Of a stretch of DNA of 49,565 bases, positions 22,840 to 33,176 are shown piece by piece. Below the pieces are notes generated by a model. It did no database searches. It was not told where the DNA came from and worked only from the letters and a program-made list of their open reading frames with translations. A program made the translations under genes and the position numbers. How positions within the stretch are numbered: the first letter of the stretch is position 1; every line of letters starts with the position of its first letter. Source of the DNA: Actinomycetes bacterium (GTDB lineage Bacteria; Actinomycetota; Acidimicrobiia; Acidimicrobiales; RAAP-2); the NCBI GenBank assembly GCA_021828545.1, contig JAJZEN010000161.1:1-49565 (forward strand), given 5' to 3'.

Positions 22840-24596
22840 GAAACCTCCTCCGCACCGGGGAACATTTCCGTGATGAGATGCTCGGCGACGGACGCAACGA
22901 CGGGTCCGCGCGCGTCGTCTTCGCTGGACTCGTCGAAATCCGGCGTCCCGGGCGACGTGGCCGCCGTCATCGGGGGCGTCGGAGGCGCCGACGACTTCAC
23001 ATTCGTGTCGACGACCCACGAGACCACGAGGGGAGAGCGAAATTCATGTTCGAGAGCCCCCTTGAGCCCTTGGGCGATCTGATCAGTGTTTTGGCGAATC
23101 TCTTCACTCGCCACCGCCAACGTCAATCGCGAACCGTCGTACTCGGCCACCTGCGCGGACTTGAGGACCAATTGCGCGCCCCGCGACGTCCGCGGGATGA
23201 CGTGCTCGACGAAACGTCGACGAACCTCGTCCAGGGTCAATTCGCTCGCCGGCGTCGAGCCGTGGGGGCGTGGGGCGACTGGCGGAGCCGCGGCGGTGCT
23301 GGGCTCGCGTGGCGATTCGATCACCGACGCGGGCACCACCGTCGATCCACTGAGCGGCGAGGGCGAGGCGGCTTCATCCGTCCCCCGCGGGGGCTCAGGT
23401 GACGGCGCCGTCATCGCACCGATGGGGCGCAGGAGTGCGGTCTCAGGTACCGCCGCGGGCGTCGATCGCTCTTGACGCTCGAGTTTGGTGACGCGCTCGT
23501 TCAGCGCGTCGAGCGACGCGTCGAGATCCGGTTTGACCAGACGCACCATCGCCACTTCGAGAACGATGATCTTCTCTGGTGCACTCTTCATTTCTCGTAG
23601 GGCCCGACCAAAAGTCTCGAGTACGCGAACGGTGCGAGCGAGACCGAGCTGCGCACCCCACGCACCCAGACGCTCTCGATCGAGGTCGACGGCGTCCGCC
23701 ACTTCGGGGGCGACTTGGAGCAAAAATGCCTGACGAACGTCGGCGGCGAAACTCTCGGCCAATTGTTCCGGGTCCCAGCCGTCTCGCGCCAGGGTGGCCA
23801 GCGTCGAAATCGCGCCGAGCGCATCGTTGTCGATCAGCGCGCGAAAGAGCCCCTCGAAGTCGGGCTGGGTTTCGTCGGACGACCCCGTCGCCACTAGACG
23901 ATCGAGGGCGCTCAGGGCGTCGCGGGCCGAACCACGTCCGAGCCGCACGGCGGTCTCGATGGTGGTGTCGTCGACCGAGAGTTGGGCCGCCCCTTGGACG
24001 TCACGTAGCAGGGTACTTAAGGTATCGCCATCGAGCAGGCGAAACTCGAGTTGCACCGTACGTGAGCGGATGGTGGGCAAGACCTTGTGCGGGTCGGTCG
24101 TCGCCAGGACGAAGATCACGTGCGGGGGCGGTTCCTCGAGGGTCTTGAGCAACGCGGCTGACGCGGGCTTGGAAAGTTGGTGGACTTCGTCGAAGATGTA
24201 GATCTTCCAGCGACCCGGGGTCCCGTGCCAGGCCCCGGCAGTGATCTCACGGATGTCGTCGACGCCGTTATTCGACGCGGCGTCTAGTTCGGTGACGTCG
24301 AGCGAGGAACCTCGCGTGATCGCGACGCAACTGGCACAGACGTTACAGGCATCCCCGTCGAGGGGATTCTCGCAATTGAGGGCCTTGGCGAGGATGCGCG
24401 CCGTGGTGGTCTTTCCGGTGCCGCGCGGTCCCGAAAAGAGGTAGGCGTGATTGACACGGTCTCGCGCCACGGCACCCTGGAGGGCGCGCACCACGTGATC
24501 CTGACCTCGAAGCTCGACGAAACGACCGGGCCGAAAACGCCGGTAGAGCGACGTCACCCCGTCGAGGGAGGTCGGGACTGTCGAGGGTGTCGCCAT
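22836..24596 (-). CDS. dnaX: DNA polymerase III subunit gamma/tau
   Basis: LYRRFRPGRFVELRGQDHVVRALQGAV, FSGPRGTGKTTTARILAKALNC, IYIFDEVHQLSKPASAALLKTLEEPP. Confidence 0.97.
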   Translation of the reverse strand: MATPSTVPTSLDGVTSLYRRFRPGRFVELRGQDHVVRALQGAVARDRVNHAYLFSGPRGTGKTTTARILAKALNCENPLDGDACNVCASCVAITRGSSLDVTELDAASNNGVDDIREITAGAWHGTPGRWKIYIFDEVHQLSKPASAALLKTLEEPPPHVIFVLATTDPHKVLPTIRSRTVQLEFRLLDGDTLSTLLRDVQGAAQLSVDDTTIETAVRLGRGSARDALSALDRLVATGSSDETQPDFEGLFRALIDNDALGAISTLATLARDGWDPEQLAESFAADVRQAFLLQVAPEVADAVDLDRERLGAWGAQLGLARTVRVLETFGRALREMKSAPEKIIVLEVAMVRLVKPDLDASLDALNERVTKLERQERSTPAAVPETALLRPIGAMTAPSPEPPRGTDEAASPSPLSGSTVVPASVIESPREPSTAAAPPVAPRPHGSTPASELTLDEVRRRFVEHVIPRTSRGAQLVLKSAQVAEYDGSRLTLAVASEEIRQNTDQIAQGLKGALEHEFRSPLVVSWVVDTNVKSSAPPTPPMTAATSPGTPDFDESSEDDARGPVVASVAEHLITEMFPGAEEVS

Positions 24597-24624
24597 GGGC
24601 CAATGCTAACGGTGGGGTGTCAGA

Positions 24625-24757
24625 GCCGAGGTTCAAAGCGGTGGTCAGGCTGACCGTGGCACCCGGCACAATCCGCTGAGAGCTGCTGGCTTCCACCCCT
24701 GACTCGGTTCACGAACGACCGTCGCACGGGACCCGGCCACCGCTGTGAACCTCGGCG
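24625..24757 (-). ncRNA. ffs: Bacterial small signal recognition particle RNA (4.5S-like)
   Basis: Minus strand contains GTCAGG-GGT-GGAA-GCC-AGCAGC (24682..24703), the SRP Alu-less domain IV core with GGAA tetraloop. Termini pair over about 20 bp (CCGAGGTTCACAGCGGTGG with CCACCGCTTTGAACCTCGG). Located just upstream of dnaX. Confidence 0.9.
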
Positions 24758-24844
24758 CAACCAGGCTACTGGAACCGGCCACCTACCGTCTCGGGTAGCC
24801 TTGCAACCCGGTATTCAATTTTTCTCCCGACGGAGAGAATTCTT

Positions 24845-24929
24845 GGAGGAGTGCGAGAGCGGCCGAATCGGCACGATTGGAAATCGTGTGAAGGGAAACC
24901 TTCCGTGGGTTCAAATCCCACCTCCTCCG
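24845..24929 (+). tRNA. tRNA-Ser(GGA), CCA encoded at 24930..24932
   Basis: Acceptor GGAGGAG/CTCCTCC; anticodon arm CACGA-TTGGAAA-TCGTG; long variable arm; T-arm GTGGGTTCAAATCCCAC. Confidence 0.95.
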
Positions 24930-25395
24930 CCACGGAGGGCTACTGAAGCCTCACCGACCCGCTGAGAGACGATGGCGCATCGTTCAGGTTCGACTCGGGC
25001 GGTTGTCGCGTACCCCACAACCAGAATCACTTGCCCGTCGTGCCACCTCGAGCCCGTGCGCCAGTTGTCTGCGCACCCGAGGTAGAACGCGGGTCTCGTG
25101 AGTCGCCGTCGAACGATGCCGTGGCTATGGAGTCGGCGACCCCGAAATGGTGCCGATAACGCGGACGAGAGGGAATTCGCGTTGTGAGTGGGGACCGAGA
25201 ACCTCGTCGGCGTCGACACCGGGTCGAGCAAACTCGAGGCGAGAAGGCATCACGTAGTGACCCAATCAGGTGGTGGATTCGGGCCGCTCGGGCGCACTCA
25301 CCCGGTCGCCGAAGGACGGTAGCGAGCACGTGACCAAGTCCCACTGCGGAGTTGAAGCCGGTAATTCCTCGAACCCTCGCGTCATCGGGCATACA

Positions 25396-26895
25396 TCACG
25401 AGGGGCACGTCGTTGCCGTTCCCGAAGCGGGGCGGCCAGCCTGTAGCGACAGCGCGCCTTCGACCAGACAGCGCATGACGGGGCCGGCCACGGACGCGCC
25501 GGTCGCCGACGTGACTTGATCCGGAATCACTGTGGCCACGGCGATGGTGGGATTGGTCGCTGGCGCGAAGGCGATCATCCAGTCGTCCGTGCTCTGCGCC
25601 GCGTTCCCCACCTGTGACGTACCCGTCTTGGCTCCCGCGTCCGCCCACGAGGGGAAGACCCCAGCGGCGGTGCCGTACCGGGCCACGTCTTGCATCAGGG
25701 GCACAATCCGCGCCGCCTGCGATGTCGTGAGGGGAGTCTTCCACGGCTTGTCGCGGAAGCGCGTCACGGTCGACCCGTCGGGTCCCGATACGTAGTTGAG
25801 CAGGTGGGGAGTCATGATGGTGCCGCCGTCCGCGACGGCCGCCGCCACGAGCGCCATCTGCAGCGCCGAGGCGCGAACATTCTGTTGACCGATGGCCGAG
25901 TAGGCGAGGCCCGGCTTGTTGTAGAGGAACGATCCGGCCGAGGGAAAGGAACTCGCTTGAGCGCCGGGTAGGTCGATGGGCGGGACCGAATTGAATCCGA
26001 ACGAGTTCGCGGTTTCGGACAGGATCTTGCCCCCCAGATCAAGGCCGATGAGGGCGTAACCCTGGTCGCACGACGGCGGCAACATCTGAGTGATGTCACC
26101 ACCGCAGGACTCGAACGCGTAGTTGGAGAGCGTCTTGTTCGAATCGGGCAGATGGATGGTCGCGGCCACTGGGTAACTCTTCGAGAAGAGGCTCGGCTTC
26201 TTCGCCACGACGGCGCTCGTCGTGACGATTTTGAATGTCGAACCCGGTGGAAAGGTCTGCTGGATCGCGAGATTACCCAGGGGGGGGAACCCGAAGGAGT
26301 TATTTGTCACGTCGGTTTTCCACGCCTTCTCCTCCACCGTGAAACTGGACGATTCCAAGGGTGCTGGGTCATAGGTCGGATTCGAGTACATCGCGAGCAC
26401 CGCACCGCTCCGGGGGTCGAGCACGACCGCGGCACCTTGATGACCCGCGAGAGCGCGCGCCGCGACCCGTTCCAAACTCGGCTGCAGTGTGAGAGTGACC
26501 GTATCAGCGGCCGACGTCGGTGAGAGGACTTGCACGAAACTTTGGGGAGGTTGCGCGTGGGCAATCAGGTACTGGTTGTACTCGGCCTCGAGCGCCCAGG
26601 TTCCGTAGGAGGGGGACGCGAAGCCCACGAGTCCCGACGTCAACGAGCCCAGCGGGTAGACGCGTGTAAAGGGATAGTAACCCGACGTCGCGGGAACCGA
26701 TTTCGCGAGAACGGTACCATCGGCCGCGACAATCTCACCGCGTGGATATTCGTTACCGGTCTGCAAGTTACGAGGGTTCTGAACTGAGGCGTCCAGAGCG
26801 GGGGCCCTAAAGTATTGGATATTGGCCGACTGCGTCGCGACAGCGGCGAAGAGGACGAGAATAAGGATTGCGAATACCCCCAAACGTCTGGACAC
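25396..26895 (-). CDS. pbpA: Penicillin-binding protein 2-type peptidoglycan transpeptidase (PbpA-like)
   Basis: N-terminal TM; NLQTGNEYPRGEIVAADGTVLAKS; SxxK in PPGSTFKIVT; KTG in GAKTGTSQVG. Confidence 0.92.
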   Translation of the reverse strand: MSRRLGVFAILILVLFAAVATQSANIQYFRAPALDASVQNPRNLQTGNEYPRGEIVAADGTVLAKSVPATSGYYPFTRVYPLGSLTSGLVGFASPSYGTWALEAEYNQYLIAHAQPPQSFVQVLSPTSAADTVTLTLQPSLERVAARALAGHQGAAVVLDPRSGAVLAMYSNPTYDPAPLESSSFTVEEKAWKTDVTNNSFGFPPLGNLAIQQTFPPGSTFKIVTTSAVVAKKPSLFSKSYPVAATIHLPDSNKTLSNYAFESCGGDITQMLPPSCDQGYALIGLDLGGKILSETANSFGFNSVPPIDLPGAQASSFPSAGSFLYNKPGLAYSAIGQQNVRASALQMALVAAAVADGGTIMTPHLLNYVSGPDGSTVTRFRDKPWKTPLTTSQAARIVPLMQDVARYGTAAGVFPSWADAGAKTGTSQVGNAAQSTDDWMIAFAPATNPTIAVATVIPDQVTSATGASVAGPVMRCLVEGALSLQAGRPASGTATTCPS

Positions 26896-27863
26896 GCGTT
26901 ACCCCAGGTCCTTCGTCGTAGTGATTGACGACGAGTTCATGACGAGCCGAGGCTCTGCGATAGATGCACTCCTCCTTGGGTGGGACGGACTCGACGTACC
27001 CGCGGACCGAGCCCGCCGCGCATTCAGTGCCGAAGTCGTGCGCACGTCCGACGGGTGTGATGGAGTTCGACGTCGAGAGTGCGGCGACGCAGAGTTCCCA
27101 CGAACACGACGACGGACCACTCCCGGGCGATTGAGAGTACGAACTCGAATCGCAAAAGCGATCGACGAATGGGCCGCTGGGGTCCCCGGGTCCACGCGCG
27201 GTCGGAACCGCTCCGAGGTTGCCGCTGGCGGGGGGTCCTTTGATCCGCGTGACGGTTCTGCCGCTTCACTCGCTGAGCCGCCACGATCGTTGAGGGGCAG
27301 GGGGTTGGCATCGATGAGTAGTCCCGCCTTCGGCTCGCTCGAGCAACTAGTACCGAGCAACGGAGTGTTGTCGCTGATCCCAGTCGCCACTTACCCTACG
27401 CCCATCTCTATAACGTCGATCATCGCCATCACCCCTGAGACTGGGTGGCGCCAAGTGCGAACCACTGCGAGCGCGGGCTTCACCCGACCGAGTGGCCGTG
27501 ACCTTACCTTAGTGGGGACCTCGTAGGGCCTGTCGCGACTCACGGCCCCTGACACGACCCGCACAATCTCGACGACCGTGGTCACCCGCGAGAACGACCG
27601 TGGATCGTCGCACCGCCGCGCCTCGCGAGGACCGGCGCGGTACGCCCGCGGATCAGCCCGATTGAGTACTGCACGTGAGGTCCGACACCCAGCGAGACCG
27701 TTAGCGCGGAGCCTCGACCGATAGACTGTCGCCCACATGGGAGTAGGGAATCGACGAAATCGACGATGAGACGAGACGCGCCCCACAGTCAATATCCGCT
27801 TGACGGAACGCGTCCGTCGTCGTGAGACGTCGACTTTCAAAGATTGCATCCTTCGCAACGAAG

Positions 27864-29543
27864 ATGACCGTAGTGGCGCGAATCGTGGTGAGTCTGAGTG
27901 TGGTGACGGGTCTCTCTCTGCTGGCAACTCCCAGTGACGCAGCGACCTCATCCGCGCAGGTTACCTGGGCATCGCCGATGGACCTGCCCCTCGGCGTCAC
28001 GTACAACTCGACGGTACGTGACGTCGCCACCGTCGCGGTGGGCGGCAGTTCGATTGCGCTGACCTTCTCGAACCTGTGGAGCGCCACCCCGACCACGTTC
28101 GGGGCCGTCACCGTGGGCGTCGAGCAGAGCGGCCCCACCGTGGTACCGGGCACCTTCGTACCCGTCACCTTCGCGAACGGTTCTCGCTCGGTGACGATCC
28201 CCGCCAACGGACGGGTGACGAGTGATCCGGTGCCCATGGTCGTGCGGGCCAACGAGAGGCTCGCGGTGACCATCGTCGTCACGGGGCAAGCGACGGTGAG
28301 CGTTCACTATTGCTGCACCGGAAGGATCGACTCGTGGGCGACGAGTGATGGCGCGGGGGACCATTCGACGGACCCCACGGGACAGAGTTTCAACCCGTCG
28401 CTCACCGACGGCTTCATCCGCTGGCTTTCCGGTATCACGGTCGAACAATCTTCAGCGCGGGGTTCGATTGTCGCCTTCGGTGACTCGATCACCGACGGGT
28501 ACGGCTACGAGAATGCGGGTTTCAGTTGGGTCGACGCGCTCCAACGGCGAATCGACCAACTCCCCGCACCACAAAGAATGTCGGTCATCAATGAAGGAAT
28601 CGCCGGGAATACGCTGACCGTCTTTCCGCCGCACACGTCCTTCGAAGGTAACTCCGGCGGACTTCCCGGCGTCACGCGACTCGCGACGGACGCGCTCGCG
28701 TGGCCCGGCGTGAAGGATGTGGTGGTGTTGCTCGGCACCAACGACATATGGTTTGGTGCGGGTGGACTCACGGGCAAACCGATACCACCGTACGGCACCG
28801 CCGCGTCCATCGAAGCCGGACTTCGTTCGATTGCCGCTCAGACGCGTGCGCATCACCTCAACGTCTACGCCGTCACGTTGCTTCCTCGCGCCACCTCGAC
28901 GACCGAGGATCACGACCTACCCGAATACTGGGGACCCGCCGAACAATCGGTCATGAGTTCGGTGAATTCATGGCTCTTGTCAGGTGATACCGGCTTCACG
29001 GGAGTCATCAACCTTGCGGCGGTGATGGGAGACGTCTACAACGGCGACTGCCTGCCGAACTCGCCATTCGAACCGTACTTCAACCCCGACCACCTCCACC
29101 CCAACGCGACGGGTGAGACCGTCATGGCGAACGCCATCTCGACCCAGCTCTTCGGTCTTTCTGCGGCGCCACTGAACCCGTCGACCGTGTCGGCGGTTCC
29201 CACCCCCGGCTGTGCGCCCGCTAGGGTCGCGGCGGCCCTCCTCAGCGCCGCTACTCCCACCACCACAACGACGTCGTCGGTCCCACCCACCACCTCAGCG
29301 CCCACCACCACAACGACGCTGCCCGCGCCCGCTGCGTCGAACCGTCTTCGATCAGTGCTGTTCTCGGTCCTCCTGGGACTTGTCGTCCTCGCTCTCATTT
29401 TGGCGGTGATCCTGCGGCGTCGCGTGGTGAAACGACGAAGGCAACGGCGTAACGCCCTTCGTGGACCAACGCATCCTCGGGCACCACAGGGGAAGCCGGG
29501 TGGTGGCGACACCAGCCCCCGCACGAAGCCGCCGCGACGTTAG
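27864..29543 (+). CDS. Exported SGNH/GDSL hydrolase with C-terminal Thr/Pro linker and membrane anchor
   Basis: Signal peptide; VAFGDSITDGYG, VLLGTNDIWFG, PDHLHPNATG motifs; TTTTTSSVPPTTSAPTTTTTLPAP linker, TM and basic tail. ATG 27864 or GTG 27822. Confidence 0.9.
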   Translation: MTVVARIVVSLSVVTGLSLLATPSDAATSSAQVTWASPMDLPLGVTYNSTVRDVATVAVGGSSIALTFSNLWSATPTTFGAVTVGVEQSGPTVVPGTFVPVTFANGSRSVTIPANGRVTSDPVPMVVRANERLAVTIVVTGQATVSVHYCCTGRIDSWATSDGAGDHSTDPTGQSFNPSLTDGFIRWLSGITVEQSSARGSIVAFGDSITDGYGYENAGFSWVDALQRRIDQLPAPQRMSVINEGIAGNTLTVFPPHTSFEGNSGGLPGVTRLATDALAWPGVKDVVVLLGTNDIWFGAGGLTGKPIPPYGTAASIEAGLRSIAAQTRAHHLNVYAVTLLPRATSTTEDHDLPEYWGPAEQSVMSSVNSWLLSGDTGFTGVINLAAVMGDVYNGDCLPNSPFEPYFNPDHLHPNATGETVMANAISTQLFGLSAAPLNPSTVSAVPTPGCAPARVAAALLSAATPTTTTTSSVPPTTSAPTTTTTLPAPAASNRLRSVLFSVLLGLVVLALILAVILRRRVVKRRRQRRNALRGPTHPRAPQGKPGGGDTSPRTKPPRR

Positions 29544-29544
29544 C

Positions 29545-30162
29545 TCAGTGCAATACGAAGCGGTAGCGCAGGAAGGGCTCACCGCTGCGACTCGTCATCG
29601 ATCCATCCGCCGTCCAACCCAGGGCGTCATAGAAGTGCCGAGCCGCGAGGTCCGGTGGTGTGACGAGTACCAACTCATCGTTCCCGTGGTCGCGGGCGGT
29701 CGTTACCGCGGCCTCGATGAGCAACCTTCCGATGCCGCCGCCCTGGCGCGACGGATCGACGAGTACGTGTGTCACTTCGCCCACCTTCGGCTGATCGGGC
29801 AGAGTTGTCGGCGTCGAACGCCGAATCCGCCGAGCGAGTAGTCGCGTGACGCCGCGCACGTATCGACCACCGCGGGTCACGACGAGATCTTTCGCGAGGC
29901 GGGGCCGAAGAGCGGCTGACTTAATCATCGCCGTCACGAGCGCCAATCCGTGATCGCGCACCATGGACCGCACGTGCGTCGCTGGATCAGTCGCACCCAA
30001 CAGCACGCCGACCAAGGCTCCCGCGTCATCGACCGCGGTGAACGACATCGAACCCGGGGCCGCAATCCACGCTCGGTAGTAGGTGCGCATGAAGGACGGA
30101 CCAAATCGCGAAAGGAACTCCATGTCCAACACGGTGAGGTGCAAAGCAACCGCTCCGTCCAC
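29545..30162 (-). CDS. GNAT-family N-acetyltransferase
   Basis: VTHVLVDPSRQGGGIGRLLIEAAVTTARDHGNDELVLVTPPDLAARHFYDALGW. Confidence 0.85.
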   Translation of the reverse strand: MDGAVALHLTVLDMEFLSRFGPSFMRTYYRAWIAAPGSMSFTAVDDAGALVGVLLGATDPATHVRSMVRDHGLALVTAMIKSAALRPRLAKDLVVTRGGRYVRGVTRLLARRIRRSTPTTLPDQPKVGEVTHVLVDPSRQGGGIGRLLIEAAVTTARDHGNDELVLVTPPDLAARHFYDALGWTADGSMTSRSGEPFLRYRFVLH

Positions 30163-30618
30163 GTCGTCCAGAGTAAATTCTCGGATCCTTACGATGAGGG
30201 GTATTCCGATCCGTGCAAGGTCGTCTCCTGACCGTGGAAGAGTGACCGAAGTATTCTACCCGTCGAATCCGCGAAATGAAGTTGCCACTCTCCCATCATT
30301 CGTTGCCGTCAAGATGTTCGTAGGGTTCGTCCGGGGCACCGGTCTCGCGCGCTCGCCGTGACGCGAGTGTGGTTGGGTGAGCCATCGAGGTGGGCGGTGG
30401 ATGACGACCACCTTGACGTGATGGACCGGGTAGGGGATCAGCGTGGATTTCCGTAGCGTCCGATATTGGTGCTCGCCAACTGAGGTGGCGACGCCTCAAG
30501 GCACCGTAAGGGCAAAACCGAAATTCTCAGCGAGGACGACTCTCGAGCCACCGAGAATAAAAGCGTCTTTATCAGGTAGAACTACGATATTGCGTCATCA
30601 TCCACTAAATTGGCGCTA

Positions 30619-31698
30619 ATGCCACCATCGCGCCACGGTCGGCGAGTCAACGTTCGCCGACGCCGGTTCGTCCTTGCCCTGGTGATGGTCGTCATCGTCC
30701 TCGTGGTCGCGGTGACGACCCGGAGCCGCGGCGGTGCGCCGACCACGACCACTTCATCGACGACTACGACCACTACGACCACGGTGACACCGACCACAAC
30801 GCCGCCGCGCGCACCGTTTGCGGTCGGTGCCGTCACCTTCGTCATCACCGAGCCCGCTACCGCCACCACGGGCGCACGCACGATTCCCGTCACCGTGCGG
30901 TACCCCGCCATCGGGACTCCCGGCACTGCCCGCAGTGGCCTCACCCCGTTGCGCAGCGCGGGGCCGTATCCCCTCGTCGTCTTCTCGCAGGGGTTCGATA
31001 TCGCGCCCGAAACGTACTCGGGGCTGCTGAATGCGTGGACTGCGGCCGGCTTCGTCGTGGCCGACCCGGCGTACCCCTATACATCACCCAATGCGCCCGG
31101 TGGGGTGATCCGCACCGATATTGTCCACCACCCTACCGACCTGAATTACCTAATCACCACCTTGATTTCTGACAATGCCCAAGCCGGTGACGCGCTAAAC
31201 GGACTCATCGACCCCAAGGAGATCGGCGTCGTCGGCCAATCCGATGGTGGCGACGTGAGCCTCGCCGTCGCCGCCAACACGTGCTGTCGCGACACCCGCA
31301 TCTCCGCGACGGTGCTCCTCTCGGGTGCTGAGTTGTCCTGGTTCCACGGCAGTTACTTCTCCGCGGGCTCAACACCACTCCTCGTGGTCCAGGGCACTAA
31401 CGATTTGACCATGAATCCCGTCGCGTGCAGCGTCACTCTCTACAATGAAGCTCCGTCGCCCAAGTACTACTTGGCCATGATTGGGCAGAACCATCTCAGT
31501 GCCTACGTGCCGCCCGGCCCGGCCCGCAATGTGGTCGCCGCGGTCTCCATCGACTTCCTCAACGCCTACCTGCGTCACGACCCCGCTGCTCTGGCGGCGA
31601 TACCGAGCGCGGGAACCCAACCGGGGCTCTCGACGATCACCGGCGCACCGAGTGTCGCTGCGGTCCCCGGAACCTGCCCTGGAGCTCCCACTGCCTAG
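30619..31698 (+). CDS. Membrane-anchored alpha/beta hydrolase (dienelactone/chlorophyllase-like) with Thr-rich linker
   Basis: N-terminal TM, STTTTTTTTVTPTTTPP linker, GVVGQSDGGDVSLAVA nucleophile elbow, HLSAYVPPGP. Confidence 0.85.
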   Translation: MPPSRHGRRVNVRRRRFVLALVMVVIVLVVAVTTRSRGGAPTTTTSSTTTTTTTTVTPTTTPPRAPFAVGAVTFVITEPATATTGARTIPVTVRYPAIGTPGTARSGLTPLRSAGPYPLVVFSQGFDIAPETYSGLLNAWTAAGFVVADPAYPYTSPNAPGGVIRTDIVHHPTDLNYLITTLISDNAQAGDALNGLIDPKEIGVVGQSDGGDVSLAVAANTCCRDTRISATVLLSGAELSWFHGSYFSAGSTPLLVVQGTNDLTMNPVACSVTLYNEAPSPKYYLAMIGQNHLSAYVPPGPARNVVAAVSIDFLNAYLRHDPAALAAIPSAGTQPGLSTITGAPSVAAVPGTCPGAPTA

Positions 31699-31700
31699 GT

Positions 31701-31738
31701 GTCAACGAGCGTCTCGTACCCTCGCGACGCTCGTTGAC
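31701..31738 (+). terminator. Stem-loop after the alpha/beta hydrolase gene (no U-tract)
   Basis: Perfect 13-bp inverted repeat GTCAACGAGCGTC...GACGCTCGTTGAC starting 3 nt after the stop codon. Confidence 0.6.
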
Positions 31739-31929
31739 GGCCGCGACGTCGGCACACGCCAGGCCGAACGGCCATTGGACCCGAGTCGCCACACCTCACA
31801 CTCGATTCGACGTCATCGTTCTGTACCCCACGCCGTCGACACGTCACGACCGACAGTCGAGTTCGCGACGGCGAGAATCGAAAACCTACCTCACCGCTCC
31901 TTGAACCGCCGATGGTTCATCGGTGCGGG

Positions 31930-32625
31930 TTACTTGGTTTCTGGCTTCACACCCTTGACCACGTTGGCCTCGGCCACGACATTCTGACTAGTCACCTCGA
32001 CAAAACCCGCGGCTCGATACAGTTGCATCCACGCGTCGGGGGTGATCGGGCGCTCACGCAACCGAAAAATGTAGCGACCCGCATTCTTGAGAATCCGCCA
32101 GTAGCCAGGAATACCCTTCTTCGCCATGACCTTGATCTTGCTGGCGATGACTTGGCGATCTTCGGTGGTCGCGCCGCGGCCGAGCATCATGTCAGAATTT
32201 ATGAGTACCCCGCCAGGACGTAGCCAACCGAAGGCGGCATTCACGACCTTGGCCTTGTCGGCATCGAGGAGGTGGTGCAGCGCGTAGTTACTGATCACCA
32301 GGTCGACCGATGTCGGGTCGATGGTTAAGTGCTCAATTGGTGACACGATCCCCGAGACGTGCTCGAGCCCCTCACTCTGGGCCTGGGCGACCATTCGGTC
32401 GACCATGGCGGCACTCACGTCGACGCCGATAACCCGCGCGCCGCGTCGAGCGAGTTCCAGCGCTAAGCGGCCGCCGCCGCAGCCGAGGTCGACACAGACC
32501 ATTCCCTCGTGCACCCCGGACGCTTCAATGGCCTGGGCCGCGACCTTGGTCATCCCCGCGTCGTTGTGGCGGTCCCACGTGTCAGCCCGACGAGTCCAGG
32601 TACGTCGCTGCGTCGCGATAGACAT
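31930..32625 (-). CDS. Class I SAM-dependent methyltransferase
   Basis: MVCVDLGCGGGRLALELARRGARVIGVDVSAAMVDRM; WLRPGGVLINSDMMLG; start at 32625 or 32691. Confidence 0.85.
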   Translation of the reverse strand: MSIATQRRTWTRRADTWDRHNDAGMTKVAAQAIEASGVHEGMVCVDLGCGGGRLALELARRGARVIGVDVSAAMVDRMVAQAQSEGLEHVSGIVSPIEHLTIDPTSVDLVISNYALHHLLDADKAKVVNAAFGWLRPGGVLINSDMMLGRGATTEDRQVIASKIKVMAKKGIPGYWRILKNAGRYIFRLRERPITPDAWMQLYRAAGFVEVTSQNVVAEANVVKGVKPETK

Positions 32626-33176
32626 CTTTGTCGTCTGCTTCTTGCCCCAGGATGCGTTCGAGGGCTGAGACCCTCCGGACAGGTTTGACATAATTCACTC
32701 TTTCGATTACTGCGACGAGATCATCGCGATCACCATCGATCCAGAGTGGTGTCGCACGCGCTGAATCCCGATTTTCAACGTCGTTGTGACGTCGAGACCG
32801 CATGAAAATTCTACTCATCACGTCGACGCGCAAATCTCGGCGTTCGTAAGAATGTCGGTAAGAATATTGAGCGAGTCACCAGACCCACGTCGCAGCCACC
32901 GTCGCGAAGGGTACTCGCGACCCACAACGGTGGCCGTCACCCGAGCGGCGACTGTGCGAGCGTGACGCCTCGCGCCGTCCGTCACGTCCAACGGACCCGG
33001 GTAGGTAGGTGCCAGTGGCGCGCGTCCGCGCTGCTCCCTTCGACGAGCGTCGTTGGACCCCGCATTGATATTCCCTCGCGCGCCTCCGACGCCGTTGATA
33101 ATCCGGGGACCCGAGGTCTGGCGCAGACTCTCTATTCGGGAATATTCTGAACAAATACTTAGAAAAGAAGTGAGAG

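Noticed and set aside
25027-25392. 121-aa minus-strand ORF downstream of pbpA
   Set aside because: No domain-like features or good start; likely non-coding.
30740-30815. Repetitive ACGACC/ACCACG tract as possible repeat array
   Set aside because: It encodes the Thr-rich linker of the alpha/beta hydrolase; no spacer-repeat periodicity, so not CRISPR.
32582-32833. 83-aa minus-strand ORF upstream of the methyltransferase
   Set aside because: Overlaps the methyltransferase start; no recognised family; insufficient support.
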